Assembly: GCA_910579335.1 (NCBI GenBank)
Contig: CAJTUQ010000108.1
Coordinates: 1 to 7,337 of the forward strand
DNA length: 7,337 nt
Direction of reading: 5' to 3'
DNA from: an uncultured Dorea sp.
Lineage (GTDB): Bacteria > Bacillota > Clostridia > Lachnospirales > Lachnospiraceae
The notes beneath the pieces are model-generated. The model ran no database searches, was not told the DNA's origin, and saw nothing but the letters and a program-made list of their open reading frames with translations. Each line of letters starts with the position of its first letter. Within the stretch, counting starts at the first letter, position 1. The translations under genes and the position numbers were made by a program. Positions 1 through 6,609 of this stretch are shown piece after piece.

Positions 1-616
1 GGTGCTTTTAGAAAATGCGCTGTATGAAGTGGAAATGCTGGAAAAGTTTGATGCGGCGGCCGAAGAGATTCTTAAGAGAATGCCGGATTTAGTGCTGTTA
101 GACCTGAATCTTCCGCAGGAATCTGGGTTTGATATCTGTGCGCAGGTACGCGCAGAGTCAGATGTGCCGGTTATTTTTCTGACAAGCCGGACGGATTCGG
201 CGGATGAGCTTAACGGGATGCTTAGGGGCGGCGATGACTACATCACGAAGCCGTTTTATCCGCCGGTGCTTCTGGCGCATATTGCAGCGGTTTTAAAGAG
301 AGTGAAAAAGCCTGACAGAGAGAAGAGCCTGTTGGAATATAAGGGGGTAAAGCTGCATCTGGCAAAGGGGTGTGCAGAATATAAAGGGAAGAGTGTCGAA
401 CTGTCCAAAAACGAAATGAAGATACTGCATTGCCTGTTTCTCAGGCAGGGTGAGATTGTGCCGAGGATGGAAATGATTGAGGAGCTTTGGGACAACCAAG
501 TGTATATTGACGACAACAGTTTAAGCGTTAATATGACCCGGCTGAGAAACAAGCTGAAAAGTATCGGCGTACAAGGGTTTATTGAGACCAAACGGGGAAT
601 GGGGTATTGCATATGA
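1..616 (+). CDS. OmpR-family response regulator, BceR-like (5' partial)
   Basis: DNA-binding response regulator that takes phosphate from its partner kinase and controls transcription, here most likely of the transporter genes downstream. The reading frame is open from the window edge. In window numbering (first full codon at base 2), the receiver domain shows the phospho-acceptor Asp34 in LVLLDLNLP, Thr61 in VIFLTSR and Lys83 in DYITKPF. Acceptor Asp is usually near residue 51-54, and the N-terminal acidic pair is absent, so about 20 residues lie outside the window; the GTG at base 2 is not the real start. Residues ~110-204 form an OmpR/PhoB winged helix (ELSKNEMKIL, NMTRLRNKL, ETKRGMGYCI). 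The stop overlaps the kinase start as ATGA, indicating one operon and translational coupling. Receiver and winged helix are certain; the BceR assignment rests on the partner kinase and the downstream transporter. Confidence 0.93.
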   Translation, partial: VLLENALYEVEMLEKFDAAAEEILKRMPDLVLLDLNLPQESGFDICAQVRAESDVPVIFLTSRTDSADELNGMLRGGDDYITKPFYPPVLLAHIAAVLKRVKKPDREKSLLEYKGVKLHLAKGCAEYKGKSVELSKNEMKILHCLFLRQGEIVPRMEMIEELWDNQVYIDDNSLSVNMTRLRNKLKSIGVQGFIETKRGMGYCI

Positions 617-1623
617 CCTTTTCAGCATACATAAAGAATAAGCTGCTTCCTATAATCCTGCATATTTTCTGCATGCTTGTACTTTTTTTCTTTCTTCACG
701 CCACAGGGTATCCGGATAATTATTCCGTATTGGTACTGTCCTGCTGGATGTTAATTACTGCCGCATTTTTTTCGGCGGACTATTGCGGGAGGAGGAAATA
801 CTTCTCTGAAATATCAAAGCTTTTAAAGGAGACGGACAAGCGTTACCTCCTTGGCGAATTGATGCCAAAATCTTTGAAGCTGGAGGATCGGCTTTATAAG
901 GAAATGATTCGGCTTGCCGGCAAATCTGTGATCGAGCGAATACGCAAAGCGGAGCAGGAGAAGAAAGAGTACCGCGAATTTATTGAAAGCTGGGTGCATG
1001 AGATAAAGGCTCCTATTACAGGAGTGTCTTTAATTTGCGAAAATAATAAGAGTGAGCTTACCAAGCGCATCTGGCTTGAAAACAGGAAGACAGAAAACTA
1101 TGTGGATATGGCGCTTTATTATGCCAGAGCCGGCGAGGTTTACAAGGATTACATGATCCGGGAAACAGATTTGTCGGAGACTGTTTCATCGGTGCTTTCG
1201 GGGAATAAATATGAGCTGATACAAAGCGGCGTGCAGGTTACGGTTGACTGCGGGCATGCTGTGTATACGGACGGGAAATGGATCGCCTTTATATTGAACC
1301 AGCTTGTTTTAAACAGTGTGAAATATAAAAATGGCGATAAAGAGCAGCTATGTATCCGCACGGAGGAACAGGAGCGGAGCGTACGGCTTGTGGTGGAGGA
1401 CGACGGCATAGGAATCAAGAAAGAGGAACTGCCGCGTATTTTTGAGAAGGGATTTACCGGCAGTAACGGGCGCATGACGCAGCGAGCAACGGGAATGGGG
1501 CTGTATCTGTGCAAAAGCCTCTGCAAAAAGCTTGGGATAGGGATAACCGCTCTTTCAAAAGAAGGGGAAGGAACGAGGATCATCCTGGAATTTCCCGTGG
1601 GGGATTATTATGCGCGGGAATAA
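613..1623 (+). CDS. BceS-like intramembrane-sensing histidine kinase
   Basis: Membrane sensor kinase of 336 residues that phosphorylates the regulator encoded just upstream. Two hydrophobic helices (~11-31 and ~38-56) are separated by only a few residues (GYPDN), so there is almost no extracytoplasmic sensor, the hallmark of intramembrane-sensing kinases. The dimerisation box is at 126-136 (SWVHEIKAPIT) with phospho-acceptor His129. The catalytic domain has an N box around Asn234 (NQLVLNSVKY), G1 DDGIGI at 263-268, an F box IFEKGF at 276-281 and G2 TGMGLYL at 293-299, so all kinase motifs are intact. ATG 613 is chosen because it gives the usual 4-nt ATGA overlap with the regulator and has a G-rich stretch (GGGGAATGGGG, 594-604) upstream; a TTG at 607 would add only two residues. 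In known Bce systems such kinases sense peptide antibiotics through the transporter, not by direct binding; that role is inferred here. Confidence 0.93.
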   Translation: MTFSAYIKNKLLPIILHIFCMLVLFFFLHATGYPDNYSVLVLSCWMLITAAFFSADYCGRRKYFSEISKLLKETDKRYLLGELMPKSLKLEDRLYKEMIRLAGKSVIERIRKAEQEKKEYREFIESWVHEIKAPITGVSLICENNKSELTKRIWLENRKTENYVDMALYYARAGEVYKDYMIRETDLSETVSSVLSGNKYELIQSGVQVTVDCGHAVYTDGKWIAFILNQLVLNSVKYKNGDKEQLCIRTEEQERSVRLVVEDDGIGIKKEELPRIFEKGFTGSNGRMTQRATGMGLYLCKSLCKKLGIGITALSKEGEGTRIILEFPVGDYYARE

Positions 1624-1663
1624 AAGTGTAACTTTCATGGAAGATATTCACAGATTCCACTTA

Positions 1664-1691
1664 TTAATACTGTCAAACCGGACGATATAAA
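1664..1691 (+). promoter_or_regulatory. Possible sigma-A promoter for the chemoreceptor gene
   Basis: TTAATA (1664-1669, 4/6 to TTGACA) and TATAAA (1686-1691, 5/6 to TATAAT) are separated by 16 bp within the 162-nt gap before the chemoreceptor. The -35 element is poor. The overlapping GACGATAT (1681-1688) resembles a sigma-28 -10 box, but no TAAA lies at the right distance. If this promoter is real, the hairpin at 1704-1735 would lie in its leader and so would not be a simple terminator; the two low-confidence calls conflict. Confidence 0.25.
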
Positions 1692-1703
1692 TATTAGTGT
1701 ACT

Positions 1704-1735
1704 GGCCTGTTTTCGGCGGTACGGGAGGGCCTTTT
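1704..1735 (+). terminator. Possible weak terminator after the two-component operon
   Basis: GGCC at 1704-1707 can pair with GGCC at 1728-1731, with a T-G wobble next to it, and TTTT follows at 1732-1735. An inner pairing CCTGT/ACGGG (1706-1710 with 1721-1725) is an alternative fold. Stems are short and the loop is long, so this is a tentative call; it lies 80 nt after the kinase stop, where a terminator would be expected. Confidence 0.25.
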
Positions 1736-1785
1736 GAGCTTCATTTTATAAAAGATTTTGGGCCTGAAAGGAAAGGAGAGAGGAT

Positions 1786-3489
1786 ATGATAAACAGCATC
1801 CGGAATTTTAAAATCAGTTTAAAGCTTTATATCCTTGTGGGTGTTGCATTAATTGGCATGCTCATCATCGGAGGGATGTCGTTCTTTCTGATGAACAGAA
1901 TGAACGACAAGACCAGCGATATTACGACGAGCTGGCTTCCGAGCGTGGATGTGGCGAGGGAGATGGACGCTACGATTTCCAATATACGCCTGAACGAGCT
2001 GGCGTATCTTACGGCTGGTTCTGATGAAATGGCGGAGCAGAGTCTTATGTATGTTGAGAAGGAAAAGGGCGACATGGAGACGCTTCTGGCAAAATATGAA
2101 GGTTTGATTGACGAAGAAGAACGGGAGTTTTATGATAAGTCTAAAAACCTCTGGACGCAGTACAGCGCAGCTGACGATGAACTGATGGAACTGGCAAAGC
2201 AGGGTCAGACAGCGCAGGCGCGTGCAATCCTGGACGGAGAGTGCGTAGAGCTGTATGGTGCGATCCAGAGTTCTTTCAGTGATATTATCACGTACAATTC
2301 AGAGGGAAGCGATGCGGTATCTGCGGAGAGCGCATCCTTTTACAAGATATCTCTGGCAGCTATGTCGGCGATTATGATAGTGATTATTATTATTGGAGTT
2401 ATATTTTCATTTGTGATTATACGGGGAATCAAGTTCCCGATATTTGAGATTGAAAGTGCTGCTGTAAAGATAGCGCAGGGCAATCTTGATGCGGAGATTG
2501 CTTATACGTCCAAGGACGAGCTGGGCGTTTTGTCAGACCAGATGCGGGAACTGATACGCAAGCTCAGAGCCATTATCAATGATGAAAATGAATTTTTGGC
2601 GAAGATGGCTTCGGGTGATTTCAACGTTGATTCCATATGTGAACAGGAGTACATAGGCGGTTTTTACCCGCTTCTGGTATCATTTCGGGCAATTGCGGAA
2701 AAGCTTAATGATACAATGCTTCAAATCAGTGAGAGCTCCTCTCAGGTTGCAAATGGCTCCGAGCAGGTATCCAGCGGAGCGCAAGCCTTGTCACAGGGGG
2801 CGACGGAGCAGGCAAGCTCTGTTCAGGAGCTGGCCGCTACGATTTCCGAGATTTCCGAGAAGGTAAATGAAAATGCGCAGAATGCTCAGCAGGCGAGCGA
2901 GATGGCGAATAGTGTGGGCAGCGAGATGGAAGCGAGCAACCAGAAAATGCAGGGCATGATTCACGCCATGAATGAGATTAGCAGATGCTCAGATGAAATT
3001 AGCAAGGTAATTAAAACTATTGAAGATATTGCGTTCCAAACGAATATCCTTGCTTTAAATGCCGCGGTTGAGGCGGCCCGCGCAGGTTCCGCCGGAAAGG
3101 GTTTTGCAGTCGTGGCAGACGAAGTCCGCAATCTGGCAAGCAAGAGTGCGGAAGCTTCAAAAAATACGGCTGTGCTCATAGAGAACACCCTGACCGCAGT
3201 GAAAAACGGGACGATGATTGCGGATGAGACGGCGGAATCTCTGAAACAGGCAGTGGAGGGAGTCGGCGAGGTGACCGGTATCGTAGGCCAGATTTCCGAA
3301 GCCAGCAGCAATCAGGCGGCGGCTGTTTCTCAGGTTACGATGGGTATTGACCAGATTTCCAGCGTGGTGCAGACCAACTCTGCGACTGCCGAAGAAAGTG
3401 CGGCGGCCAGCGAGGAATTGTCCAGCCAGTCGCGGCTTATGAAAGAGCTGGTGGGAAGATTTAAGCTGAAAGACGGCGGAATGCGTTAG
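1786..3489 (+). CDS. Methyl-accepting chemotaxis protein with four-helix-bundle-type sensor
   Basis: Transmembrane chemoreceptor of 567 residues, expected to signal through CheW and CheA to the flagellar motor. TM1 spans ~13-36 and TM2 ~187-212; the ~150 outside residues between them are helical and look like a 4HB_MCP ligand-binding domain (WLPSVDVAREMDATISNIRLN after TM1 is typical). A HAMP domain follows (~213-263), then a second HAMP-like stretch (~266-312, FLAKMASGDFNV...YIGGFYPLL). The signalling domain (~313-555) has the conserved hairpin tip around 413-442 (AFQTNILALNAAVEAARAG, GFAVVADEVRNLA) and candidate methylation helices near 338-350 and 533-546. It ends FKLKDGGMR with no CheR-tethering pentapeptide. 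Start ATG 1786 follows GGAAAGGAGAGAGG. No che gene is in the window and the ligand cannot be told. Its place between a two-component pair and a Bce-type transporter is unusual. Confidence 0.96.
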   Translation: MINSIRNFKISLKLYILVGVALIGMLIIGGMSFFLMNRMNDKTSDITTSWLPSVDVAREMDATISNIRLNELAYLTAGSDEMAEQSLMYVEKEKGDMETLLAKYEGLIDEEEREFYDKSKNLWTQYSAADDELMELAKQGQTAQARAILDGECVELYGAIQSSFSDIITYNSEGSDAVSAESASFYKISLAAMSAIMIVIIIIGVIFSFVIIRGIKFPIFEIESAAVKIAQGNLDAEIAYTSKDELGVLSDQMRELIRKLRAIINDENEFLAKMASGDFNVDSICEQEYIGGFYPLLVSFRAIAEKLNDTMLQISESSSQVANGSEQVSSGAQALSQGATEQASSVQELAATISEISEKVNENAQNAQQASEMANSVGSEMEASNQKMQGMIHAMNEISRCSDEISKVIKTIEDIAFQTNILALNAAVEAARAGSAGKGFAVVADEVRNLASKSAEASKNTAVLIENTLTAVKNGTMIADETAESLKQAVEGVGEVTGIVGQISEASSNQAAAVSQVTMGIDQISSVVQTNSATAEESAAASEELSSQSRLMKELVGRFKLKDGGMR

Positions 3490-3494
3490 GCTGG

Positions 3495-3508
3495 TTGAAA
3501 CCTTTCAA
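3495..3508. repeat. Perfect 6-bp inverted repeat (TTGAAA-CC-TTTCAA)
   Basis: TTGAAACCTTTCAA is a perfect palindromic pair of 6-bp arms around CC, six bases after the chemoreceptor stop and just upstream of the GTAAT direct repeat. It is too short and lacks a T-run to be a terminator. It could be a protein-binding site; inverted repeats upstream of bceA-type promoters bind BceR in Bacillus, but the B. subtilis sequence is not recognisably shared. Confidence 0.4.
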
Positions 3509-3510
3509 AA

Positions 3511-3543
3511 TTGTAATCTTTCCGTAATGTTATACGATACAAA
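3511..3543 (+). promoter_or_regulatory. Candidate response-regulator operator and promoter for the transporter genes
   Basis: GTAAT occurs at 3513-3517 and again at 3524-3528, exactly 11 bp apart, within TTGTAATCTTTCCGTAATG. Tandem half-sites at 10-11 bp spacing are the usual binding geometry of OmpR/PhoB-family regulators, and such a regulator is encoded upstream. Possible -10 boxes follow: TACGAT (3533-3538, 16 bp from TTGTAA at 3511-3516) or TACAAA (3538-3543, about 10 bp past the second half-site, as in PhoB-type activated promoters). The lack of a good -35 fits an activator-dependent promoter. The repeat is visible in the sequence; the binding protein is inferred. Confidence 0.5.
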
Positions 3544-3561
3544 GATAAATATATATCTGTT

Positions 3562-3616
3562 AAAATTACCCTTATCTGACAGGAAGGAAACGGTTCTTGC
3601 CAGGAAGGGTAATTTT
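3562..3616 (+). terminator. Long imperfect hairpin with T-run: terminator or leader attenuator
   Basis: A perfect 12-bp outer stem pairs AAAATTACCCTT (3562-3573) with AAGGGTAATTTT (3605-3616), followed by another T at 3617. Inside it, CTGACAGGAA (3576-3585) pairs with TTCTTGCCAG (3594-3603) with one A/C mismatch and one G-U, closing an 8-nt loop. A-run on one side and T-run on the other is typical of a bidirectional rho-independent terminator, which could end the chemoreceptor transcript. It lies downstream of the candidate operator and promoter, however, so it would also sit in the leader of the transporter mRNA and might act as an attenuator. Confidence 0.6.
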
Positions 3617-3665
3617 TAAATTATAAGTATACGTATTAGGCGGAAAAGACAGGAGGAATATAAGT

Positions 3666-4433
3666 ATGGAACAGTACATCCGCATATGTGATGTGGAAAA
3701 ATATTACGGAAATGGTTCCAATGTGACGAAAGCGGTAGACCGGGTGAATTTTACTGTTGAGAAGGGAGAGTTCGTCGGGGTAATGGGGGCATCCGGCTCC
3801 GGGAAGACGACGCTCCTCAATATGCTTTCTACTATAGACCGGGTGACGGCCGGCCATATTTTTTACGGGGATACGGATATTACGGAGCTTTCAGAAGACG
3901 GGCTTTCAGAGTTCAGAAAGAGGAATCTGGGTTTTGTATTTCAGGATTATAATCTTTTGGATACATTGACTATTGAAGAAAATATTATCCTTGCCATGAC
4001 TATTCAAAACAAGGGAAAGGAAGAGATGAAAGAAAAATGTGGCATGATGATGAAACTGCTTGGCATTGAGGACATTAAGGGGAAGTTCCCCTATCAGGTA
4101 TCGGGTGGACAGAAGCAAAGGTGTGCATGTGCACGGGCTTTAATCAACCGGCCGAAGCTCCTTTTGGCGGATGAGCCTACGGGGGCTTTGGATTCAAGGT
4201 CGGCGCAGACACTTCTTGAGACATTTCTGCGGATGAATGAAGAGCTTGCGGCAACGATATTTATGGTGACTCATGATGCATTTTCAGCAAGCTACTGCAG
4301 CAGAATCCTATTTTTGAAGGACGGAAAGATTTTCCACGAGCTGATCCGAGGGGGAAGAGAGAGAAGGGTGTTCCTAAATGAGATTCTTGATGTGCTGTCG
4401 CTGACAGGAGGTGAGCTTTCAAATGCTTTTTAA
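3666..4433 (+). CDS. BceA-like ABC transporter ATP-binding protein
   Basis: Cytoplasmic ATPase of 255 residues that powers the permease encoded next; in the Bce (peptide-antibiotic exporter/detoxification) family it helps free membrane targets such as lipid-II-cycle intermediates from bacitracin-like peptides or lantibiotics. Motifs are complete: Walker A GASGSGKTT (41-49), Q-loop Gln93 in VFQDYNLLD, signature VSGGQKQR (145-152), Walker B LLLADE (165-170), D-loop GALD (173-176) and switch His203. The N-terminal VEKYYGNGSNVTKAV is typical of the MacB/BceA branch. The helix after the signature carries two cysteines (RCACARAL), of no known significance. ATG 3666 follows AGGAGG (3651-3656). The end overlaps the permease start by 11 nt, indicating co-translation. 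The ATPase assignment is firm; the substrate is inferred from family and from the linked two-component system. Confidence 0.96.
   Translation: MEQYIRICDVEKYYGNGSNVTKAVDRVNFTVEKGEFVGVMGASGSGKTTLLNMLSTIDRVTAGHIFYGDTDITELSEDGLSEFRKRNLGFVFQDYNLLDTLTIEENIILAMTIQNKGKEEMKEKCGMMMKLLGIEDIKGKFPYQVSGGQKQRCACARALINRPKLLLADEPTGALDSRSAQTLLETFLRMNEELAATIFMVTHDAFSASYCSRILFLKDGKIFHELIRGGRERRVFLNEILDVLSLTGGELSNAF
4406..4412 (+). promoter_or_regulatory. Ribosome binding site of the permease gene
   Basis: AGGAGGT lies inside the 3' end of the ATPase gene, 10 nt before ATG 4423. It fixes the permease start at 4423 and excludes the in-frame GTG at 4411, which overlaps this site. Confidence 0.8.
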
Positions 4434-6519
4434 ACTTGCGGTAAGAAATGTGAAACGTTCGGCCAGAGATTATTTGGTGTATGTTATTACAATGACTTTT
4501 GTAACGGCGCTGATGTTTGCCTTTAACAGTATTATCTTCTCTCCGGATATACGGGAAAGGATTGACATGGTGGGAGTTATGGCGGCATTGGTCGGGCTTG
4601 CTACTTTTTTCATCGTTATTATTATAGCATGGCTCATTAACTATATGGTTCGGTTTATGCTGCAAAAGCGCAGCCGGGAGTTTGGGACCTATCTACTTCT
4701 CGGCATGAGGAAAAAACAGATTTCGAAGCTCTATATGCGGGAAAACATGCTGATGGGCGCAGGGGCGTTTGCTGTCGGCCTCCTTTTTGGAATGCTGCTT
4801 CAGCAGATTCTTATGGCGGTGCTTTACACCATGCTGCAGACAGATTATGAGCTGCATTTGGAGTTTAACGTCTGGTGTCTCCTGACGACGGCGGGATGTT
4901 ACGCAGGTTGTTATTTTCTGGCGCTGTTCCGGTGCAAAGGGCGGTTTAAAAAGATGAACATCTGCGACCTTATGAGTGCAGGGAAGAAGAACGAGGAGAT
5001 TCAGGAATCTCATGAACAGGCGAAGAGATGGCTTCTGCCGCTGTCGGCCGCATTTTTGCTGCTGTTTGGGCTTTGGCTGTTTTTCGGAGGGGCCATAGAC
5101 GGGTGGAATGGCGGGACTATCCTAGGGTTTCTTGTCGGCCTTGTGCTGACAATATATTTGTTCTATACAGGGCTGGCGTCTTCGATTGTCTGTTATATCC
5201 GGGAGGAGAAAAAAGGGATCTATAAGGGACAGAACCTTTTTCTTCTCAGGCAGCTGTCCTCGAAGATTAAGACGATGCGGTTTACGATGGGAACGATTAC
5301 GGCGCTTTTTATGCTTGCGTTCTTAGGATGCACGGTAGCGATGATGTTTAGTGATTACCAGAACAAAGTCCTGAAGGAAAAGTTCCCGTTTGACGTGCAG
5401 ATATATAGCAGGAATGCGGACGATGATTTCAAGCGGGAGATGGAAGTGATTGAAGAGACGTCCGAGGTGGAAGAAGCGTATCCGTACCGTATATACACGA
5501 ATAGGACGGCTCAGGTAAACGTGTGGCTCTATACGCATCTGCGGGAATTTGGCAGCATGTATGTTACGCCGGAGGGGGAACCGGATGAAGAAGCGCTTTC
5601 TTTGCGGGACGATGGCTGTTACTGTGAATATGATACCTATATGCGGCTCTCGGACTACAACCATCTGCGGAAGATGCTTGGGTACGGCGCAGTTTCCCTC
5701 GGTGAAGATGAATATGCCATCCATATAAAGAAGCGGGTGTTTAAGGAGACGCAGGATTTTTCCCGCTGTCTGACAATACCGGGAAAGGAGGAGAAACTTA
5801 AGTTTTCCGGGTATTATACGGAGCCGTTTTCTCAGGATGGGCATAACGGCGGCGACTATGTGATTGTAGTGCCGGATGGGACCGGCGGGCTTTTCCCCTA
5901 CTATGCGGAGCTTGCGGTGGACATCAAGGGGGAAGCGCCGGCGGACCTTAGTAAGCGGCTGGATGATTTGGATAAGGAAGATGCATACAGTTATTTGGAC
6001 TGGGGCGAGGACGGGGATGAGGAAGTGTCGGACGGTCCGGATAACTCCTGTTGCGGGTCGGATGCAATTATTACGTATGCCGCCGTGAATCTTGTGCGGG
6101 ACAATGTAATTCCGGAAGTAAAATATATGCTCTCTTCCATAGTATTTCCCTGTTTTTACATCGGGCTTGTGTTTGTGTGCGTGGCGCTTACCGTGCTGTC
6201 GGTGCAGCAGCTCAGCGACTCAAACAAATACAAATTCCGTTATGGAGTGCTGTATCGGATGGGGGCGGGCAGGAGAGAGATTTCCGATGTTATCAGGAGA
6301 CAGCTTATTGCCTACTATCTTTGTCCTGCATTGTTTGCGACAGTGATTACAGGAATTATCGCCCTGTTCATCAGCAGGAAATTTATCTTTTATACAGGGG
6401 TGGAGACCGAGGTTTTCCAGTATTTCGGGTTTTCTTTTCTTTTGTTTTCCGGGATTTATGTTTTGTATTTCCTTACGACGTATATACAGTTTGTGCAGAA
6501 TGTGGAAAGCGGGCGTTGA
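4423..6519 (+). CDS. BceB-like FtsX-family ABC transporter permease
   Basis: Integral membrane partner of the preceding ATPase, 698 residues, with the ten-helix layout of BceB permeases: hydrophobic segments at ~16-38, 50-77, 109-136, 150-169, 203-222, 230-258 and 285-309, then a large extracytoplasmic domain (~310-568), then ~569-595, 625-651 and 664-690. FtsX-like modules cover ~50-170 and ~570-690 (FGTYLLLGMRKKQI and FRYGVLYRMGAGRREI are the matching cytoplasmic coupling segments). The N-terminus MLFKLAVRNVKRSARDYLVY is typical of the family. In Bce systems the large outside domain between TM7 and TM8 recognises the peptide and the permease passes the signal to the kinase. Here that domain is long and carries an acidic stretch (528-540) followed by Cys-Cys at 543-544. 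Start ATG 4423 is set by AGGAGGT. No clear terminator follows. Peptide specificity cannot be read from the sequence. Confidence 0.95.
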   Translation: MLFKLAVRNVKRSARDYLVYVITMTFVTALMFAFNSIIFSPDIRERIDMVGVMAALVGLATFFIVIIIAWLINYMVRFMLQKRSREFGTYLLLGMRKKQISKLYMRENMLMGAGAFAVGLLFGMLLQQILMAVLYTMLQTDYELHLEFNVWCLLTTAGCYAGCYFLALFRCKGRFKKMNICDLMSAGKKNEEIQESHEQAKRWLLPLSAAFLLLFGLWLFFGGAIDGWNGGTILGFLVGLVLTIYLFYTGLASSIVCYIREEKKGIYKGQNLFLLRQLSSKIKTMRFTMGTITALFMLAFLGCTVAMMFSDYQNKVLKEKFPFDVQIYSRNADDDFKREMEVIEETSEVEEAYPYRIYTNRTAQVNVWLYTHLREFGSMYVTPEGEPDEEALSLRDDGCYCEYDTYMRLSDYNHLRKMLGYGAVSLGEDEYAIHIKKRVFKETQDFSRCLTIPGKEEKLKFSGYYTEPFSQDGHNGGDYVIVVPDGTGGLFPYYAELAVDIKGEAPADLSKRLDDLDKEDAYSYLDWGEDGDEEVSDGPDNSCCGSDAIITYAAVNLVRDNVIPEVKYMLSSIVFPCFYIGLVFVCVALTVLSVQQLSDSNKYKFRYGVLYRMGAGRREISDVIRRQLIAYYLCPALFATVITGIIALFISRKFIFYTGVETEVFQYFGFSFLLFSGIYVLYFLTTYIQFVQNVESGR

Positions 6520-6543
6520 CACTGCAAAAAAGTCATATCGGTA

Positions 6544-6572
6544 TTGAAATTTAAAAAATTTTCGATTATACT
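6544..6572 (+). promoter_or_regulatory. Strong sigma-A promoter for the ion-channel gene
   Basis: TTGAAA (6544-6549, 5/6) and TATACT (6567-6572, 5/6) are separated by exactly 17 bp with an A/T-rich spacer. Transcription would begin near 6579, giving a ~30-nt leader, and GAGAGGA (6594-6600) precedes ATG 6610 by 9 nt. This is the best promoter in the window and suggests that the channel gene is expressed independently of the transporter genes. Confidence 0.7.
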
Positions 6573-6609
6573 TTGTTCCAATAAATGTTAAATGAGAGGA
6601 AAGTATAAG

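Noticed and set aside
2..4. GTG at base 2 as the true start of the response regulator
   Set aside because: The receiver domain would lack its first strand and acidic pair, and the phospho-acceptor Asp would be at residue 34 rather than ~52; the gene simply runs off the window.
607..609. TTG start for the histidine kinase
   Set aside because: ATG at 613 is only two codons later and gives the usual ATGA overlap with the regulator stop.
1624..1785. Riboswitch (such as c-di-GMP type) or sigma-28 flagellar promoter before the chemoreceptor
   Set aside because: No GEMM-like conserved core was seen, and the GACGATAT box lacks a TAAA at the proper distance.
2841..2858. 9-bp tandem duplication GATTTCCGA
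   Set aside because: It is in frame and encodes ISE-ISE in the heptad coiled coil of the chemoreceptor; this is ordinary for such repetitive helices.
4411..4413. GTG start for the permease
   Set aside because: It overlaps the AGGAGGT ribosome site, and the family N-terminus (MLFKLAVRN) begins at ATG 4423 with 10-nt spacing.
5323..5844. 173-residue minus-strand open frame within the permease
   Set aside because: It is antisense to a well-supported coding region and has no recognisable domain.
6051..6554. 167-residue open frame overlapping the permease 3' end
   Set aside because: It lies almost entirely in another frame of a clear FtsX permease, shows no family features and has no convincing start signal.
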